64,000 nucleotides of DNA from CBDCVA01 sp965222935 [NCBI: Candidatus Latescibacterota bacterium] (GTDB lineage Bacteria; Latescibacterota; CBDCVA01): positions 1,550,001 through 1,614,000 of the forward strand of contig CBDCVA010000002.1 of NCBI GenBank assembly GCA_965222935.1, given 5' to 3'. Each line of letters begins with the position of its first letter. Position 1 is the stretch's first letter. This document shows, in pieces, positions 34,432-45,412 of this stretch. The translations under genes and the position numbers were made by a program. The notes under the pieces are model-generated. The model was given only the letters and a program-made list of their open reading frames with translations, was not told the origin of the DNA and made no database searches.

Positions 34432-35676
34432 CTATTCGGGCTGGGGCGTTAGCTGCATCCGGAGGGCGAGTTCCTCGCCTTCACGCCAGAGGGTAAGGAC
34501 GTACTCATCGCCCACCGAGGCGCCAAGGAAGACCTGACGGATGTCATGACTATCGTCGATATCACGGTCTCCGACCGCCAGGATGACGTCGCCCACGTGA
34601 ACGCCCGCGGCCTGGGCAGGGCTCTTAGGACGTACCTCCGCCACAATGACGCCCGCGACGCGGTCGAGCCCGAGACTTCTGGCAATCCAGCGGTCCACCC
34701 GCTGCACCGTGAGGCCCGTCCAGGGCCTGCGCAGGTGTCCGTACGCGAGGAGCTCGTCGAGGGTGCGCCTCGCGCGGTTGATGGGGATCGCGAAGCCGAT
34801 CCCCAAAGAGCCGCCTCCCTCGCTGAAGATGAACGTATTCATGCCGATGACCTCGCCCAGGCCGTTGAGGAGCGGTCCGCCCGAGTTGCCGGGATTGATG
34901 GCGGCGTCGGTTTGGATCATATCGCGGTAGACGCGCCTGATCCCTCTCCCGGTCCTGAGACGGTAGGCGTCTCCAGTACGGCCCTGCGGCTCGAAATCGC
35001 GGCCCAGAGCGCTGATGACACCGACCGTGACCGTGGGGCGGGCGTCGCTGATCAGGTAACCGAAGGGGTTGCCTATGGCAATGGCCCACTCGCCCAGGAT
35101 CACGTCGCGAGAATCACCCAGGGTGACGGCAGGCAGGGCATGGCCTTCGATCTCGAGCACGGCGATATCGAGCGTCTTATCGCCACCCAAGAGCTTCGCT
35201 TCGAACTGGCGACCGTCGGGGAGCGTGACAGCGATGTCGCTGGCGCCGTGGACGACGTGCTCATTGGTGAGGATGCGGCCTTCAGCGTCCACGATGAAGC
35301 CCGACCCCATGCCGATGACCCTCCGGGTGCCCTCGCGGCGGAAGCCCCAGAAGAAGGGGGCGAAGAAGGGATCATTGAAGGTGGAGAAGGGCGAGGGCAA
35401 CTCATAGCGTTTCTCCGCGAACGCGCTGACCGTGACCACGGCCGGCTCGGCCGCCTCCACGGCGCGCACGATGGCATTCCGACGCCCCGCGGCGAGGCTA
35501 TCGACCGACGCGTTGCGCGAGGCCTCCGGCCCCTCCTCGGCGTGAGCAGGCATGGGGCCAATGCGCGCACCGGCCAGGGCAATCTCCATGAGCGCGCCCA
35601 GGACCAGCCACAAGGCGACAGCTCTCACGGAAAGGCTCGGACACAGCGGCCGCCGCTTATCTCTCCAGTCAGCCAT
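34432..35676 (-). CDS. HtrA-like serine protease with one PDZ domain
   Basis: The 414-residue protein has an N-terminal signal or anchor helix (about 18-38) and a trypsin-like domain with His140 (ILTNEHVVHG), Asp170 (TLDIAVLEIEG) and Ser265 (AAINPGNSGGPL). A 25-residue Arg/Gly-rich insertion (GRDFEPQGRTGDAYRLR) lies between strand elements before the serine. One PDZ domain follows (VIVAEVRPKSPAQAAGVHVGDVILAV). It is a paralog of the two-PDZ HtrA at 22.9 kb with a different architecture (DegS-like). AAGGAG lies before the ATG at 35676. Its partner substrate is unknown. Confidence 0.9.
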   Translation of the reverse strand: MADWRDKRRPLCPSLSVRAVALWLVLGALMEIALAGARIGPMPAHAEEGPEASRNASVDSLAAGRRNAIVRAVEAAEPAVVTVSAFAEKRYELPSPFSTFNDPFFAPFFWGFRREGTRRVIGMGSGFIVDAEGRILTNEHVVHGASDIAVTLPDGRQFEAKLLGGDKTLDIAVLEIEGHALPAVTLGDSRDVILGEWAIAIGNPFGYLISDARPTVTVGVISALGRDFEPQGRTGDAYRLRTGRGIRRVYRDMIQTDAAINPGNSGGPLLNGLGEVIGMNTFIFSEGGGSLGIGFAIPINRARRTLDELLAYGHLRRPWTGLTVQRVDRWIARSLGLDRVAGVIVAEVRPKSPAQAAGVHVGDVILAVGDRDIDDSHDIRQVFLGASVGDEYVLTLWREGEELALRMQLTPQPE

Positions 35677-35700
35677 GAACGCTCCTTCGCACCGCAAACC

Positions 35701-36495
35701 CTAGATGCCGGCGGCTTCCTCGATGCGAGCAGGTGCCAGGAAGATCCTCTCTTCCGCCGGGCGCCAGCCGGGGTACTCGACGGCTGAAAGGCAGAGCCCC
35801 TGGGGCGGCGCGGTCTGGCCCAGAGCCCGCCGGTCACCCGCTCCGATGGCCTGGGCGAAGGCCTCGACCGACATCGCGCCCCGGCCAATAGCGACCATCG
35901 CGCCCACGAGCGTGCGCACCATTCTGGACACGAAGCGATCAGCCTTGATGGTGAACGTGAACGCAGTCCCTCTTACCAGCCAGTCCGCGCAGTCGACGAC
36001 CACCAGCGGATTGCCTTCCAGGCGGCCCGCTGCGAGGGCGCGGCAATCGCGACGGCCGGGGAGGAGCCCGGCGGCGGTTGCCATCGGCTCGGGATCGAGG
36101 GGCCATGGGACCTGCCAGGTACAGCGACGGCTGATGGCAGAGCGCTCGGTCGCGAGCGTATAGGTGTATTGGCGGGCCACGGCATCATAGCGCGCGTGGA
36201 AGCCGACCGGATGCTCCACGGCCGCGCGGACGACGACATCCGCCGGCAGGAGACCTCCCAGCGCTCGCACGAGCCTCCGGGGGGTGAATCGAGGCGGCGC
36301 CGTGAAGCTAGCGACCTGGCAACTGGCGTGGACGCCGCGATCGGTGCGGCCAGCGCCCACGGTGCGCACGGGCTCAGCCCAGAGGGTCGAAAGCGCGCGC
36401 TGAAGCTCACCCTGCACGGTACGGCGCGCCGGCTGCACCTGCCAGCCGTAGAAATCGGTCCCGTCGTACTCGATCACCAAGGCATAGGTCGTCAT
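35701..36495 (-). CDS. truA: tRNA pseudouridine(38-40) synthase TruA
   Basis: The 264-residue protein has the TruA signatures YALVIEYDGTDFYGWQVQP at the start, the catalytic aspartate in GAGRTDRGVHA, FHARYDAVARQYTYTL and FVSRMVRTLVGAMVAIG. It isomerises uridines 38-40 in the anticodon arm of many tRNAs. The start at 36495 begins the conserved first strand. It is in the leftward run between the EcfT-like and HtrA-like genes. Confidence 0.96.
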   Translation of the reverse strand: MTTYALVIEYDGTDFYGWQVQPARRTVQGELQRALSTLWAEPVRTVGAGRTDRGVHASCQVASFTAPPRFTPRRLVRALGGLLPADVVVRAAVEHPVGFHARYDAVARQYTYTLATERSAISRRCTWQVPWPLDPEPMATAAGLLPGRRDCRALAAGRLEGNPLVVVDCADWLVRGTAFTFTIKADRFVSRMVRTLVGAMVAIGRGAMSVEAFAQAIGAGDRRALGQTAPPQGLCLSAVEYPGWRPAEERIFLAPARIEEAAGI

Positions 36496-36543
36496 AGTCA
36501 GAGCTGCAGGAGGGCTCAAACGAACGGCCGCCACAGCCGTCGC

Positions 36544-37317
36544 TCAGCCCCAAGTGAACGCCGCATCGAACCCCACCGGAAGGGCGATGAGGACCACGGC
36601 CACGAGGTCGCGCGCCGTCGCGGACGGCGACGCGCCCGACAGAGCCTCCAAGGCACCTACGCGGGCGTTCAGGGCATCCGCCATGCGATCGGCCTTGTAA
36701 GCGGCTAGCCGCACCAGGGGTACCAAGAGGCCGATGACATCGCGGATCCGCCCACCCAGGCCTTGATCGACTCCCAGACCCCTAGCCTCTTGCGCCCTGC
36801 GGAGCCGCGCCGCGATCTGAGCCGTGCGAGGTACGGCCACGACCGCCAAGCCAAGCACCGCCCCCACCTCGCGCAACACCGACCAGCGGCACCCGATACG
36901 CAGGGCGCTGCGCGCGATGGCAGCCGGAGCCGTGGTCGCCGAAAAGAGAGCCGCCGCGAGCGCCACAAGGGTGACTTGCGCGCCGCGAGCCACGAGCGCG
37001 CCTGCACCAGCTTCGGGAACGAAGCCGTCGGTCGAGAGAGCGCCCAGCCACGTTGCGCCAGCGCTGACACCACCCAGGCTCACGGGCAGCCAGAGACGGC
37101 GCGCGCGCGCTCCGAGGGGCTCGCTCAGCGTTACCCAGGCGGCCAACAGGAGCGCGGCCAGCGCCGCACGCCCTGCAGGGCCAAGCGCCGCAGCTTCTAC
37201 GGCGACGAGCACAACGCAGGAAAGCTTGGTGCGCAAGGTCAATTCCGCAAGCGCCGTCGGCCCCGAGATCGAGCGTCCGAGCGTGACCCCACGTGGAAAT
37301 CGTAGTGTCCGAATCAT
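36544..37317 (-). CDS. EcfT/CbiQ-family transporter transmembrane protein
   Basis: The 257-residue protein has about six hydrophobic segments. Near its middle it carries the paired Ala-Arg-Gly coupling-helix motifs typical of energy-coupling factor T subunits (LRRAQEARGLG, then a second helix RMADALNARV). EcfT joins a substrate-binding S component to two ATPases. No EcfA or S gene is adjacent, so it may use partners encoded elsewhere. It is the first gene of the leftward run and starts about 20 bases from a good promoter. Confidence 0.8.
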   Translation of the reverse strand: MIRTLRFPRGVTLGRSISGPTALAELTLRTKLSCVVLVAVEAAALGPAGRAALAALLLAAWVTLSEPLGARARRLWLPVSLGGVSAGATWLGALSTDGFVPEAGAGALVARGAQVTLVALAAALFSATTAPAAIARSALRIGCRWSVLREVGAVLGLAVVAVPRTAQIAARLRRAQEARGLGVDQGLGGRIRDVIGLLVPLVRLAAYKADRMADALNARVGALEALSGASPSATARDLVAVVLIALPVGFDAAFTWG

Positions 37318-37345
37318 CTGTAAATTTTTCTTCGGGCTTTAGGCT

Positions 37346-37375
37346 ATAATAGTCCACCCTTTCACGCGCTGTCAA
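37346..37375 (-). promoter_or_regulatory. Sigma-70 promoter of the leftward run
   Basis: On the minus strand TTGACA (37375-37370) and TATTAT (37351-37346) are separated by 18 bases. The start near 37338 gives a leader of about 20 bases to the EcfT-like gene. It is the left side of the divergent control region next to dnaA. Confidence 0.65.
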
Positions 37376-37642
37376 ATGGATTGCGGGACCCAATATGCTA
37401 TCTTGTTGTGGGACAGTAATAAGAGCGTAAGTTATATTATATACATATATTTAATGGTCAAAGAAAGGGGTTGACGACCGGCTCCTTGTGAGGTAGTTTA
37501 GGGGGTGAGGAAGTTGGCGCGTTCGCGGTGATCGCTCGGCTCTCTCCGGTTCGTTTTCCTGCTCCAGTACCAAAGCTCGGAACGCTCTTAAAGTGACTAT
37601 CGCCTCCGGCCATTGGGCCTTTATATCACCACGTCAGAAAGC
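37376..37642 (+). promoter_or_regulatory. dnaA upstream region with AT-rich stretch and candidate promoter
   Basis: An AT-rich stretch at about 37420-37455 (ATATTATATACATATATTTA-like) contrasts strongly with the GC-rich surroundings and could be an unwinding or promoter-up element. TTGACG (37471-37476) and TAGTTT (37494-37499), 17 bases apart, form a moderate promoter for dnaA. No clear ribosome-binding site precedes the dnaA ATG. Confidence 0.5.
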
Positions 37643-39016
37643 ATGAGTGCACCTAGCGCCGCCAGCGCCCTCTGGATGCGGTGTCTGAATCGCATCGCCG
37701 ATCAAGTCAGCCGCCAGGCATTCGAGACGTGGTTCCGGCCGACCCGGGGCGTCGAGCTCGCCGGGGACACACTTACGATCGAGGTCTCCAGCCGCTTCGT
37801 GAGCAAGTGGCTGGAGGAGAACTACCGCCCGCTGATTGGCCGGACCCTGGCGGCACTCCGGACTGAGCCGACGGGGGTGAGCTTCGCTGTGAACGGCACA
37901 AAGGCCCCACCTCCACCGCCATCGCCTCCCGCTCCAGTGCAAACACAGCCGGTCCACCGAACGCACGCGAACGGACGGGACCAGATGCTGAGTCCGCGTT
38001 ACACATTCGAGACGTTTGTGCGGGGCAAGGGCAATGAATTCACGCACGCCGCCGCGCAGGCGGTGGCTGAGAACCCGGGTCAGACGGCGTTCAACCCGCT
38101 GGTGATCTACGGAGGCGTGGGGCTGGGCAAGACGCACATCCTGCAGGCCGTGGGCCACTATGCGCGGGAGCGGAGCCGGGCGGCTCGGATTGTATATGTC
38201 ACCTCGGAACAGTTCACCAACGACTTCATCAGTGCCATCCAGAACGGCGCCACCGATCGCTTCAACGAGCGCTACCGCACTGCGGACCTGCTCCTTCTGG
38301 ACGATATCCAGTTCTTCCCGAACAAGGGGCGCACCCAAGAGGAATTCTTCCACACGTTCAACAAGCTGCACCAGGACGGCAAGCAGATCATGTTGAGCTC
38401 GGACAGTCCGCCCGGCGACCTCAAAGGGATGGAGGAACGGCTGATCTCGCGATTTCAGTGGGGATTGGTGACCGACATCCAGCCGCCGGATTTCGAGACG
38501 CGCGTGGCCATCCTCCGGAAGAAGGCCGAGCTCGAGGGCGTGAGCCTGGGACCCGAGGTCGCAGGCTACATCGCGGAGCGGGCGACCGACAACATCCGGG
38601 AGCTGGAGGGCTCGCTCAACCGGCTCATGGTGTACGCATCGCTCAGGAACAACGACATCACGCTGCACCTCGCGGAGGAGGCGCTGGATAGAGTCCTCAA
38701 AGCGCCCGTGCGGAGCGCGGTCACTGTCGCCTCGATTCGCCAGGTCGTTTCCAAGAAACTCAACGTCCCCGTGGACCTCCTGACGTCCAAGACCCGCCGG
38801 CGTGAGGTCACTCGAGCGCGCCAAATCGCCATGTTCCTGGCCAAGCGGCTGACGGATAGCACCCTCAAGGCTATCGGTGAGCACTACGGCGGCCGCGATC
38901 ACACGACCGTTCTCCATGCCTGCCAGCTCATGGAGACTCGGCGCCGCGCGAGCGCCAGCTTCAATGAGAAGCTCGAAAGCCTGGCAAAGGCATGCTGTGG
39001 AGGACCCGTGGATTGA
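37643..39016 (+). CDS. dnaA: Chromosomal replication initiator DnaA
   Basis: The 457-residue protein has all four DnaA domains. Domain I is MRCLNRIADQVSRQAFETWFRP, followed by a Pro-rich linker near 90-110. The AAA+ domain has Walker A GGVGLGKTHILQAVG, Walker B LLLLDDIQFF and sensor RFQWGLVTDIQPPDFETR. The C-terminal duplex-DNA-binding domain carries the signature YGGRDHTTVLHACQLM. It binds DnaA boxes and opens oriC. The linker domain II is short. A TTG at 37613 is an alternative start. It heads dnaA-dnaN-recF-dciA-gyrB. Confidence 0.98.
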   Translation: MSAPSAASALWMRCLNRIADQVSRQAFETWFRPTRGVELAGDTLTIEVSSRFVSKWLEENYRPLIGRTLAALRTEPTGVSFAVNGTKAPPPPPSPPAPVQTQPVHRTHANGRDQMLSPRYTFETFVRGKGNEFTHAAAQAVAENPGQTAFNPLVIYGGVGLGKTHILQAVGHYARERSRAARIVYVTSEQFTNDFISAIQNGATDRFNERYRTADLLLLDDIQFFPNKGRTQEEFFHTFNKLHQDGKQIMLSSDSPPGDLKGMEERLISRFQWGLVTDIQPPDFETRVAILRKKAELEGVSLGPEVAGYIAERATDNIRELEGSLNRLMVYASLRNNDITLHLAEEALDRVLKAPVRSAVTVASIRQVVSKKLNVPVDLLTSKTRRREVTRARQIAMFLAKRLTDSTLKAIGEHYGGRDHTTVLHACQLMETRRRASASFNEKLESLAKACCGGPVD

Positions 39017-39397
39017 GAAGGGAGAAGGCGTGGAAAACCCGGCCATAGAGCTGCAGGATGTGGATTCTCAACCCTTTTCCCCTTTCTCACGACACATAAC
39101 TCACACATCATCCACAGGCGCCCTTCTCTCTTGCGCAGCACAAGCGCGCAAGTGGACACGACTTCCACATTTACACACGGCCTATGACTACGACTTCTAG
39201 TTTTATAGAATATAAATTTCACAGTAGTGCTTTCACCCACCAAACGCAGCTAACCGAGCCGCTCAACACCGGGTTAAGGCTTGCGTGATGTCCAAGATTG
39301 TATTATCTTCTAAAGCCATACAGGATCAGAGCTAGGGGCGCCTTAAGGTGCACGTCTGTTCAAGGGAACGCAACTCGCCCGAGGGAGACCCAATCTC
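39017..39397 (+). other. Putative replication origin (oriC) between dnaA and dnaN
   Basis: The 380-base gap is far less GC-rich than its neighbours. It holds a DnaA-box-like TCATCCACA (39108-39116, one mismatch to TTATCCACA), a minus-strand GAATCCACA (39059-39067, two mismatches) and further CCACA-containing sites near 39163. An AT-rich stretch around 39199-39228 (TTTTATAGAATATAAATTT) could be the unwinding element. Gene orientation diverges around this point. The boxes are weak, so the region upstream of dnaA could share the role. Confidence 0.6.
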
Positions 39398-40543
39398 GTG
39401 AAATTCCAGTGCGATCAGGAGACGCTGTCTAATGTCGTGAGCACGGTTCTGAACGTTGTGCCGGCGCGGACGACACTGCCAGTGGTTTCGCACCTCTTGC
39501 TGGAGGTGCGTGAGAACATGCTGATGCTCACGGCCACGGACCTGGACTTGTGGCTCTCAACGCGGGTAGATGTCACGGGAGTTGGGGGCGGGACAGTTAC
39601 AGTGCCGGGGCGGACGTTCGCGGAGATGGTAAGGGAGCTTCCTCCTGGTGAGGTGAGGCTTGAAGCGGAGGGTTCAAAAGTCACGCTTCTGACGGAGCGG
39701 GGCACATTTAGCGTGATGGGCACCGATGCGGATGAGTTTCCGAAGTTCCCGGCACTGGGTGAAGGCGTCGCGTTCAGCGTACCTGGGGCGACGCTGCATT
39801 CCATGATAGACCGGACGGCCTTCGCGGCCTCGACGGATGAGACGCGCCCGGCGCTGTGTGGCGTGCGCTGGAGTATTACCGCAGCCTCTACAACCATGGT
39901 CGCGACTGATGGATTCCGGCTTGCCCGCACCGAGCACAAGCTGGAGAATGGGCCGCCGGAGGATGCGTTCAGCGAAGCCGGGGGAAAACTGGATGCGATC
40001 GTGCCTCCGGGGGCACTGCAGCAGGTGATGCGGCTCGTATCGGGCGGCGATGGTACGGAGGTACGGGTGACCTTGGCGGAGAAGATCGTGCAGTTCGAGA
40101 TGGGCGAGAGCGTCATGGTCTCTCGGATGATCGGCGGGCCGTATCCGAGCTTGGAGGAGGTCATCCCCAAGGCGAACCCGAAACAGCTTGTCGTTGCAAG
40201 GGAAACGCTGGAGCCTGCGGTTCGGCGCGCTCAGGTTCTCTCCAGTTCAGGCAGCCAGCAGGTGAAGCTGACGTTGCGCGAGGGCGAGGCTGTCCTTGAG
40301 GCGGAGAGCGAGGAATTCGGCGGGCGCGCCTTTGAAACGGTGGCGGTGGAGTACAACGGCGAGCCATTGGATATTCTTTATAACGCCGCGTATCTGGTAG
40401 AGGTGCTGCGCAAGATGGGAGCCGGCGACGTTCGGTTCGAGCTGGACACATCCGTCACGGCGAGCGTGATCCGGCCCCAGGCGCCCGACGCGGAGGAGGA
40501 CTATCTTTGCCTGCTCATGCCCCTGAGGCCTCTCGAGGAGTGA
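39398..40543 (+). CDS. dnaN: DNA polymerase III beta sliding clamp
   Basis: The 381-residue protein is a full-length beta clamp with three repeated domains (KFQCDQETLSNVVSTVLNVVPARTTLPVVSHLLLE; FAASTDETRPALCGV; VVARETLEPAVRRAQVLSS). It ends near the hydrophobic-pocket LLMPLRPLEE, the typical ...MPMRL-type tail. It tethers polymerase III to DNA. Translation starts at GTG 39398 behind GAGGGAG. Its stop overlaps the recF start. Confidence 0.97.
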   Translation: MKFQCDQETLSNVVSTVLNVVPARTTLPVVSHLLLEVRENMLMLTATDLDLWLSTRVDVTGVGGGTVTVPGRTFAEMVRELPPGEVRLEAEGSKVTLLTERGTFSVMGTDADEFPKFPALGEGVAFSVPGATLHSMIDRTAFAASTDETRPALCGVRWSITAASTTMVATDGFRLARTEHKLENGPPEDAFSEAGGKLDAIVPPGALQQVMRLVSGGDGTEVRVTLAEKIVQFEMGESVMVSRMIGGPYPSLEEVIPKANPKQLVVARETLEPAVRRAQVLSSSGSQQVKLTLREGEAVLEAESEEFGGRAFETVAVEYNGEPLDILYNAAYLVEVLRKMGAGDVRFELDTSVTASVIRPQAPDAEEDYLCLLMPLRPLEE

Positions 40544-41683
40544 GCACCCTCTTTCGGGGGACAAGACATGGCGGTAGTGCTGCACTGTATCTGACTCATC
40601 TCATCCTGCACGACTTTCGGAACTTCTCGCGAGCCTCTTTCACGTTCGCGCGGGGGCGAGTACTGGTCCTCGGCGATAACGGCCAGGGCAAGACGAATCT
40701 CCTGGAAGCCATCAGCTACCTGGCCATTGGCCGCTCAGCCCGCGCCGTGCGGGACCGGGAGGTCGTCCAGCGAGGAACACCCAGCTTCGCGCTGTTCGTT
40801 CGCTTCTGCCGTGGTGGAGCGATGCACTCGGCTGGGATCGAGTACACCGAGGGTGGAGCCAAACGGGTTCACCTCGACGGAGCGCCGGCCGAGGGCCTTG
40901 CGGAGCTGGTGGGGCGACTGTGCATGGTCGCGTTCTTTCCGCAGGATGTGGAGCTTCTCCTGGGCGTGCCGGCCGGTCGGAGGCGGATGCTGGATGTGCT
41001 CTTGGCACAGATGGAGGCGCCGTACTTCTCAGCCCTGCGGGCTTACCGGAGGGCGCTGGAGCAGCGAAACGCGTGGCTGCGGCTCGGGCGGCGCGATAGC
41101 AGCGCTCTCTTGCCGTGGGACGTGGAACTGGCCCGCCACGGCGCGACGATCGTGCGCACGCGCCTTGCGTGGCTTTCGCGGCTGGACCATGCGGTGGGGG
41201 AGCACTATAGGGCGATTACGGGGGATGGCGCGGCGGTGACGGTGGCCTACGAAGGGCCGGAGGTGTACGCGGGTGAGGAGGATGTCGAGGGGGCGTTACG
41301 GTCGCAGTTGCGCGAGAAGCGCGGGCGGGAATGGGCGGCTGGACACACGCTTTGTGGTCCCCACCGTGAGGGCGTGAGCGTGCGCCTGGATGGGCAGTCC
41401 ATCGATACATTCGGCTCACGGGGTCAGCAGCGGATGGCGCTCTTAGCGTGGCGGCTGGCGGAACGCGATCTTCTGGCAGAGCGTCACGGTGAACCTCCGG
41501 TGGTCGTCCTGGACGACGCCCTGAGCGAGTTGGACGCCGCACGGAGCAAGGCGCTGTGGGAGGCTACTTCCGGAGGTGAGCAGACGTTCGTTTCAAGCGC
41601 GAGGGCGCCCAGTCTCGGTGGGCCGTATGCCGCGCTTGAGATCGTGGGCGGACGGCTGGCGCGGAGCTGGGTTGTGGAGGCCG

Positions 41684-41703
<20 letters not shown>
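40540..41703 (+). CDS. recF: DNA replication/repair protein RecF
   Basis: The roughly 387-residue SMC-like ATPase has LTHLILHDFRNFSRASFTFARG, Walker A LGDNGQGKTNLLEAISYLA, MVAFFPQDVELLLG, GPHREGVSVRLDG, the signature FGSRGQQRMALLAWRLAE and Walker B VVVLDDALSELD. It loads RecA at gaps. The GTG at 40540 overlaps the dnaN stop (GTGA) and follows GAGGAG; the true start could also be a few codons later, nearer LYLTHL. Its C-terminus overlaps the next gene. Confidence 0.94.
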
Positions 41704-43944
<2,241 letters not shown>

Positions 43945-43950
43945 GGCCCG

Positions 43951-44130
43951 ATGACCAACCGCTGGCAGTTCTTGATCGCAACAGTGATTTTCGCACTGGC
44001 GATTGTGCTCTTCGTGTGGAAGGCGGATAGCAGGCCGGCATGGGCTTTTGTGCTTCTTGCGATCTGGGCTTCATTGCTCCCGTTTCTCGGGGACTTCCAA
44101 CGCCTCAGGAATACGTGGACCGAAGGTTGA
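43951..44130 (+). CDS. Small membrane protein, 59 aa, two helices
   Basis: The protein reads TNRWQFLIATVIFALAIVLF, then a second hydrophobic segment AWAFVLLAIWASLLPFLG, then a short charged tail. It starts 6 bases after the gyrB stop. The size and two-helix topology are holin-like, but no family is recognised. Its stop overlaps the next small ORF (TTGA). Confidence 0.5.
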   Translation: MTNRWQFLIATVIFALAIVLFVWKADSRPAWAFVLLAIWASLLPFLGDFQRLRNTWTEG

Positions 44131-44294
44131 ACGAGAGCGACGTTCTGAAAGAAGCGACCGCGAAATGCCGCGAGGACGCCCAGCGCGCAAACGAGCGCCT
44201 GGAGATCATCGAAGCCAAGCTGGGCGGCCTTCTTGAGAGGGATCGTCGGGCGCGCATTGACGAGAGCCTTGAATACATGCGCCGCTTGAAGTAG
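44127..44294 (+). CDS. Small coiled-coil protein, 55 aa
   Basis: A TTG start overlapping the preceding stop (TTGA) gives a charged helical protein (NESDVLKEATAKCREDAQRANERLEIIEAKLGGLLERDRRARIDESLEYMRRLK in outline, with heptad-like Leu/Ile spacing). It is probably a coiled coil. No family is recognised; an earlier start at 44040 is possible but would overlap the membrane-protein gene more deeply. Confidence 0.4.
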   Translation: MNESDVLKEATAKCREDAQRANERLEIIEAKLGGLLERDRRARIDESLEYMRRLK

Positions 44295-44332
44295 CCCACG
44301 ACGCAGACCGGAGCCACAGAGAGGGGCCGAGC

Positions 44333-44749
44333 ATGAGAGCCGTCGCCATCATCATCATCGCCGCGTCGCTGGTCGCAACGGGGGCCGACCACGCGAAGAC
44401 CCAGGAAGATGACCCGATCCGGCGCTACGTGGACGCGGAGACCAAAGCCCTGCGGGAATACATCGACCTGAAGTTCAACACTGCAACCCAAATACACGAA
44501 GAAATCCTTCAAAGACTCCTGAACAACGCCCGCCTGGACCTGAAGGACTCCCGCTTGAGCGCGAGAACCGACAGCCTGCTACTGATCCACACCAAAATAC
44601 TCGGAAGTGTGAGCGACCGGGTGACGCGCAACTTCAACATGGTCGTGGAGAACGACAGCCTGCTACTCATCACCCTCAAAAGCCTCCTAAGAACGGACCT
44701 GAATTTGATCGACCGGGTGATGCGTCTCGAAGCCGCGAGCAGGAAGTAA
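44333..44749 (+). CDS. Exported hypothetical protein, 138 aa
   Basis: The protein has a signal peptide (RAVAIIIIAASLVATGADHA) and a helical mature part. An internal partial repeat of about 35 residues is visible (RTDSLLLIHTKILGSVSDRV and ENDSLLLITLKSLLRTDLNL). It is probably periplasmic and coiled-coil. It forms, with the two preceding small ORFs, a string that resembles a phage lysis or tail-chaperone module only in size and order; the function is unknown. Confidence 0.5.
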   Translation: MRAVAIIIIAASLVATGADHAKTQEDDPIRRYVDAETKALREYIDLKFNTATQIHEEILQRLLNNARLDLKDSRLSARTDSLLLIHTKILGSVSDRVTRNFNMVVENDSLLLITLKSLLRTDLNLIDRVMRLEAASRK

Positions 44750-45060
44750 GGCCCCACTCGTGCAGACTTCGCATAAAGGGGGTTTCTGTAAACCTGCCCG
44801 ATGCCAGACGTCCAGATTTCAAGTGCCGGAGCTGGTCGGACAGGAAAATTGATTGACAGGTGGCCAGACCGAACGGACGACTGATGGCCGCTTGAGCAGA
44901 ACGACCGACGACCGTCCACACCGAGGGCCTGCAGGACGGGACGACGACGACCGCCGGAGCGCTGCAGGAACGGGGGGGGCGAGAGACAGGGCGAAGGGAC
45001 ATAAGGGTAAAAGCGCCAGGGGCGGAGATCAGCGCAGAGTTTCGTGAGGTCCAGAAAGAC

Positions 45061-45303
45061 GTGTATGCCAAGCTTGAGACTATCCGTAAAATGGGCGAAG
45101 GACTAGCTAGAATCGCTGTGGTATCCATGGTATGGGCGGGCCGGTGGTCAGACCCGGAGCGTTTGGATCAGGACATAGCCGAAAGCCGCAGCGAGTTGGT
45201 CAAAGTGTTGAGTGACCTTGGTACTCCTCAGCCTCAGATCAAGTCGATTGTGTCGCGGCTGGACTCTACAATTGCCGCTGATCGTGGGAGGTCAGGGCGC
45301 TAG
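45061..45303 (+). CDS. Hypothetical helical protein, 80 aa or longer
   Basis: From a GTG at 45061 the product reads VYAKLETIRKMGEGLARIAV, then RLDQDIAESRSELVKVLSDLG and IKSIVSRLDSTIAADRG, and is helical. The same frame is open upstream to 44896 (EISAEFREVQKD directly precedes the GTG), so the true start may be earlier at a non-standard codon. The 300 bases before it contain no other gene. No family is recognised. Confidence 0.4.
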   Translation: MYAKLETIRKMGEGLARIAVVSMVWAGRWSDPERLDQDIAESRSELVKVLSDLGTPQPQIKSIVSRLDSTIAADRGRSGR

Positions 45304-45328
45304 AAGCTTCGTACACGGAGGATGAGTC

Positions 45329-45412
45329 ATGCCGCCGCTCGTAGGCGCTGCGTTGGTAATAGCCCGGACCTTTGCTGCCATCGTCGGGAAGGAATCGCTC
45401 AGTGGCCCATAG
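45329..45412 (+). CDS. 27-codon leader-like ORF before the adenine methylase
   Basis: ACGGAGGATGAGTC lies directly before an ATG that encodes PPLVGAALVIARTFAAIVGK and a short tail, ending within the start region of the methylase gene. The strong ribosome-binding site suggests it is translated. It may couple translation into the methylase or be the stub of a phage protein. Confidence 0.35.
   Translation: MPPLVGAALVIARTFAAIVGKESLSGP

Noticed and set aside
39161-39177. ACTTCCACA and TTTACACAC as DnaA boxes
   Set aside because: They have three or more mismatches to TTATCCACA. Only the one- and two-mismatch sites are used in the origin call.
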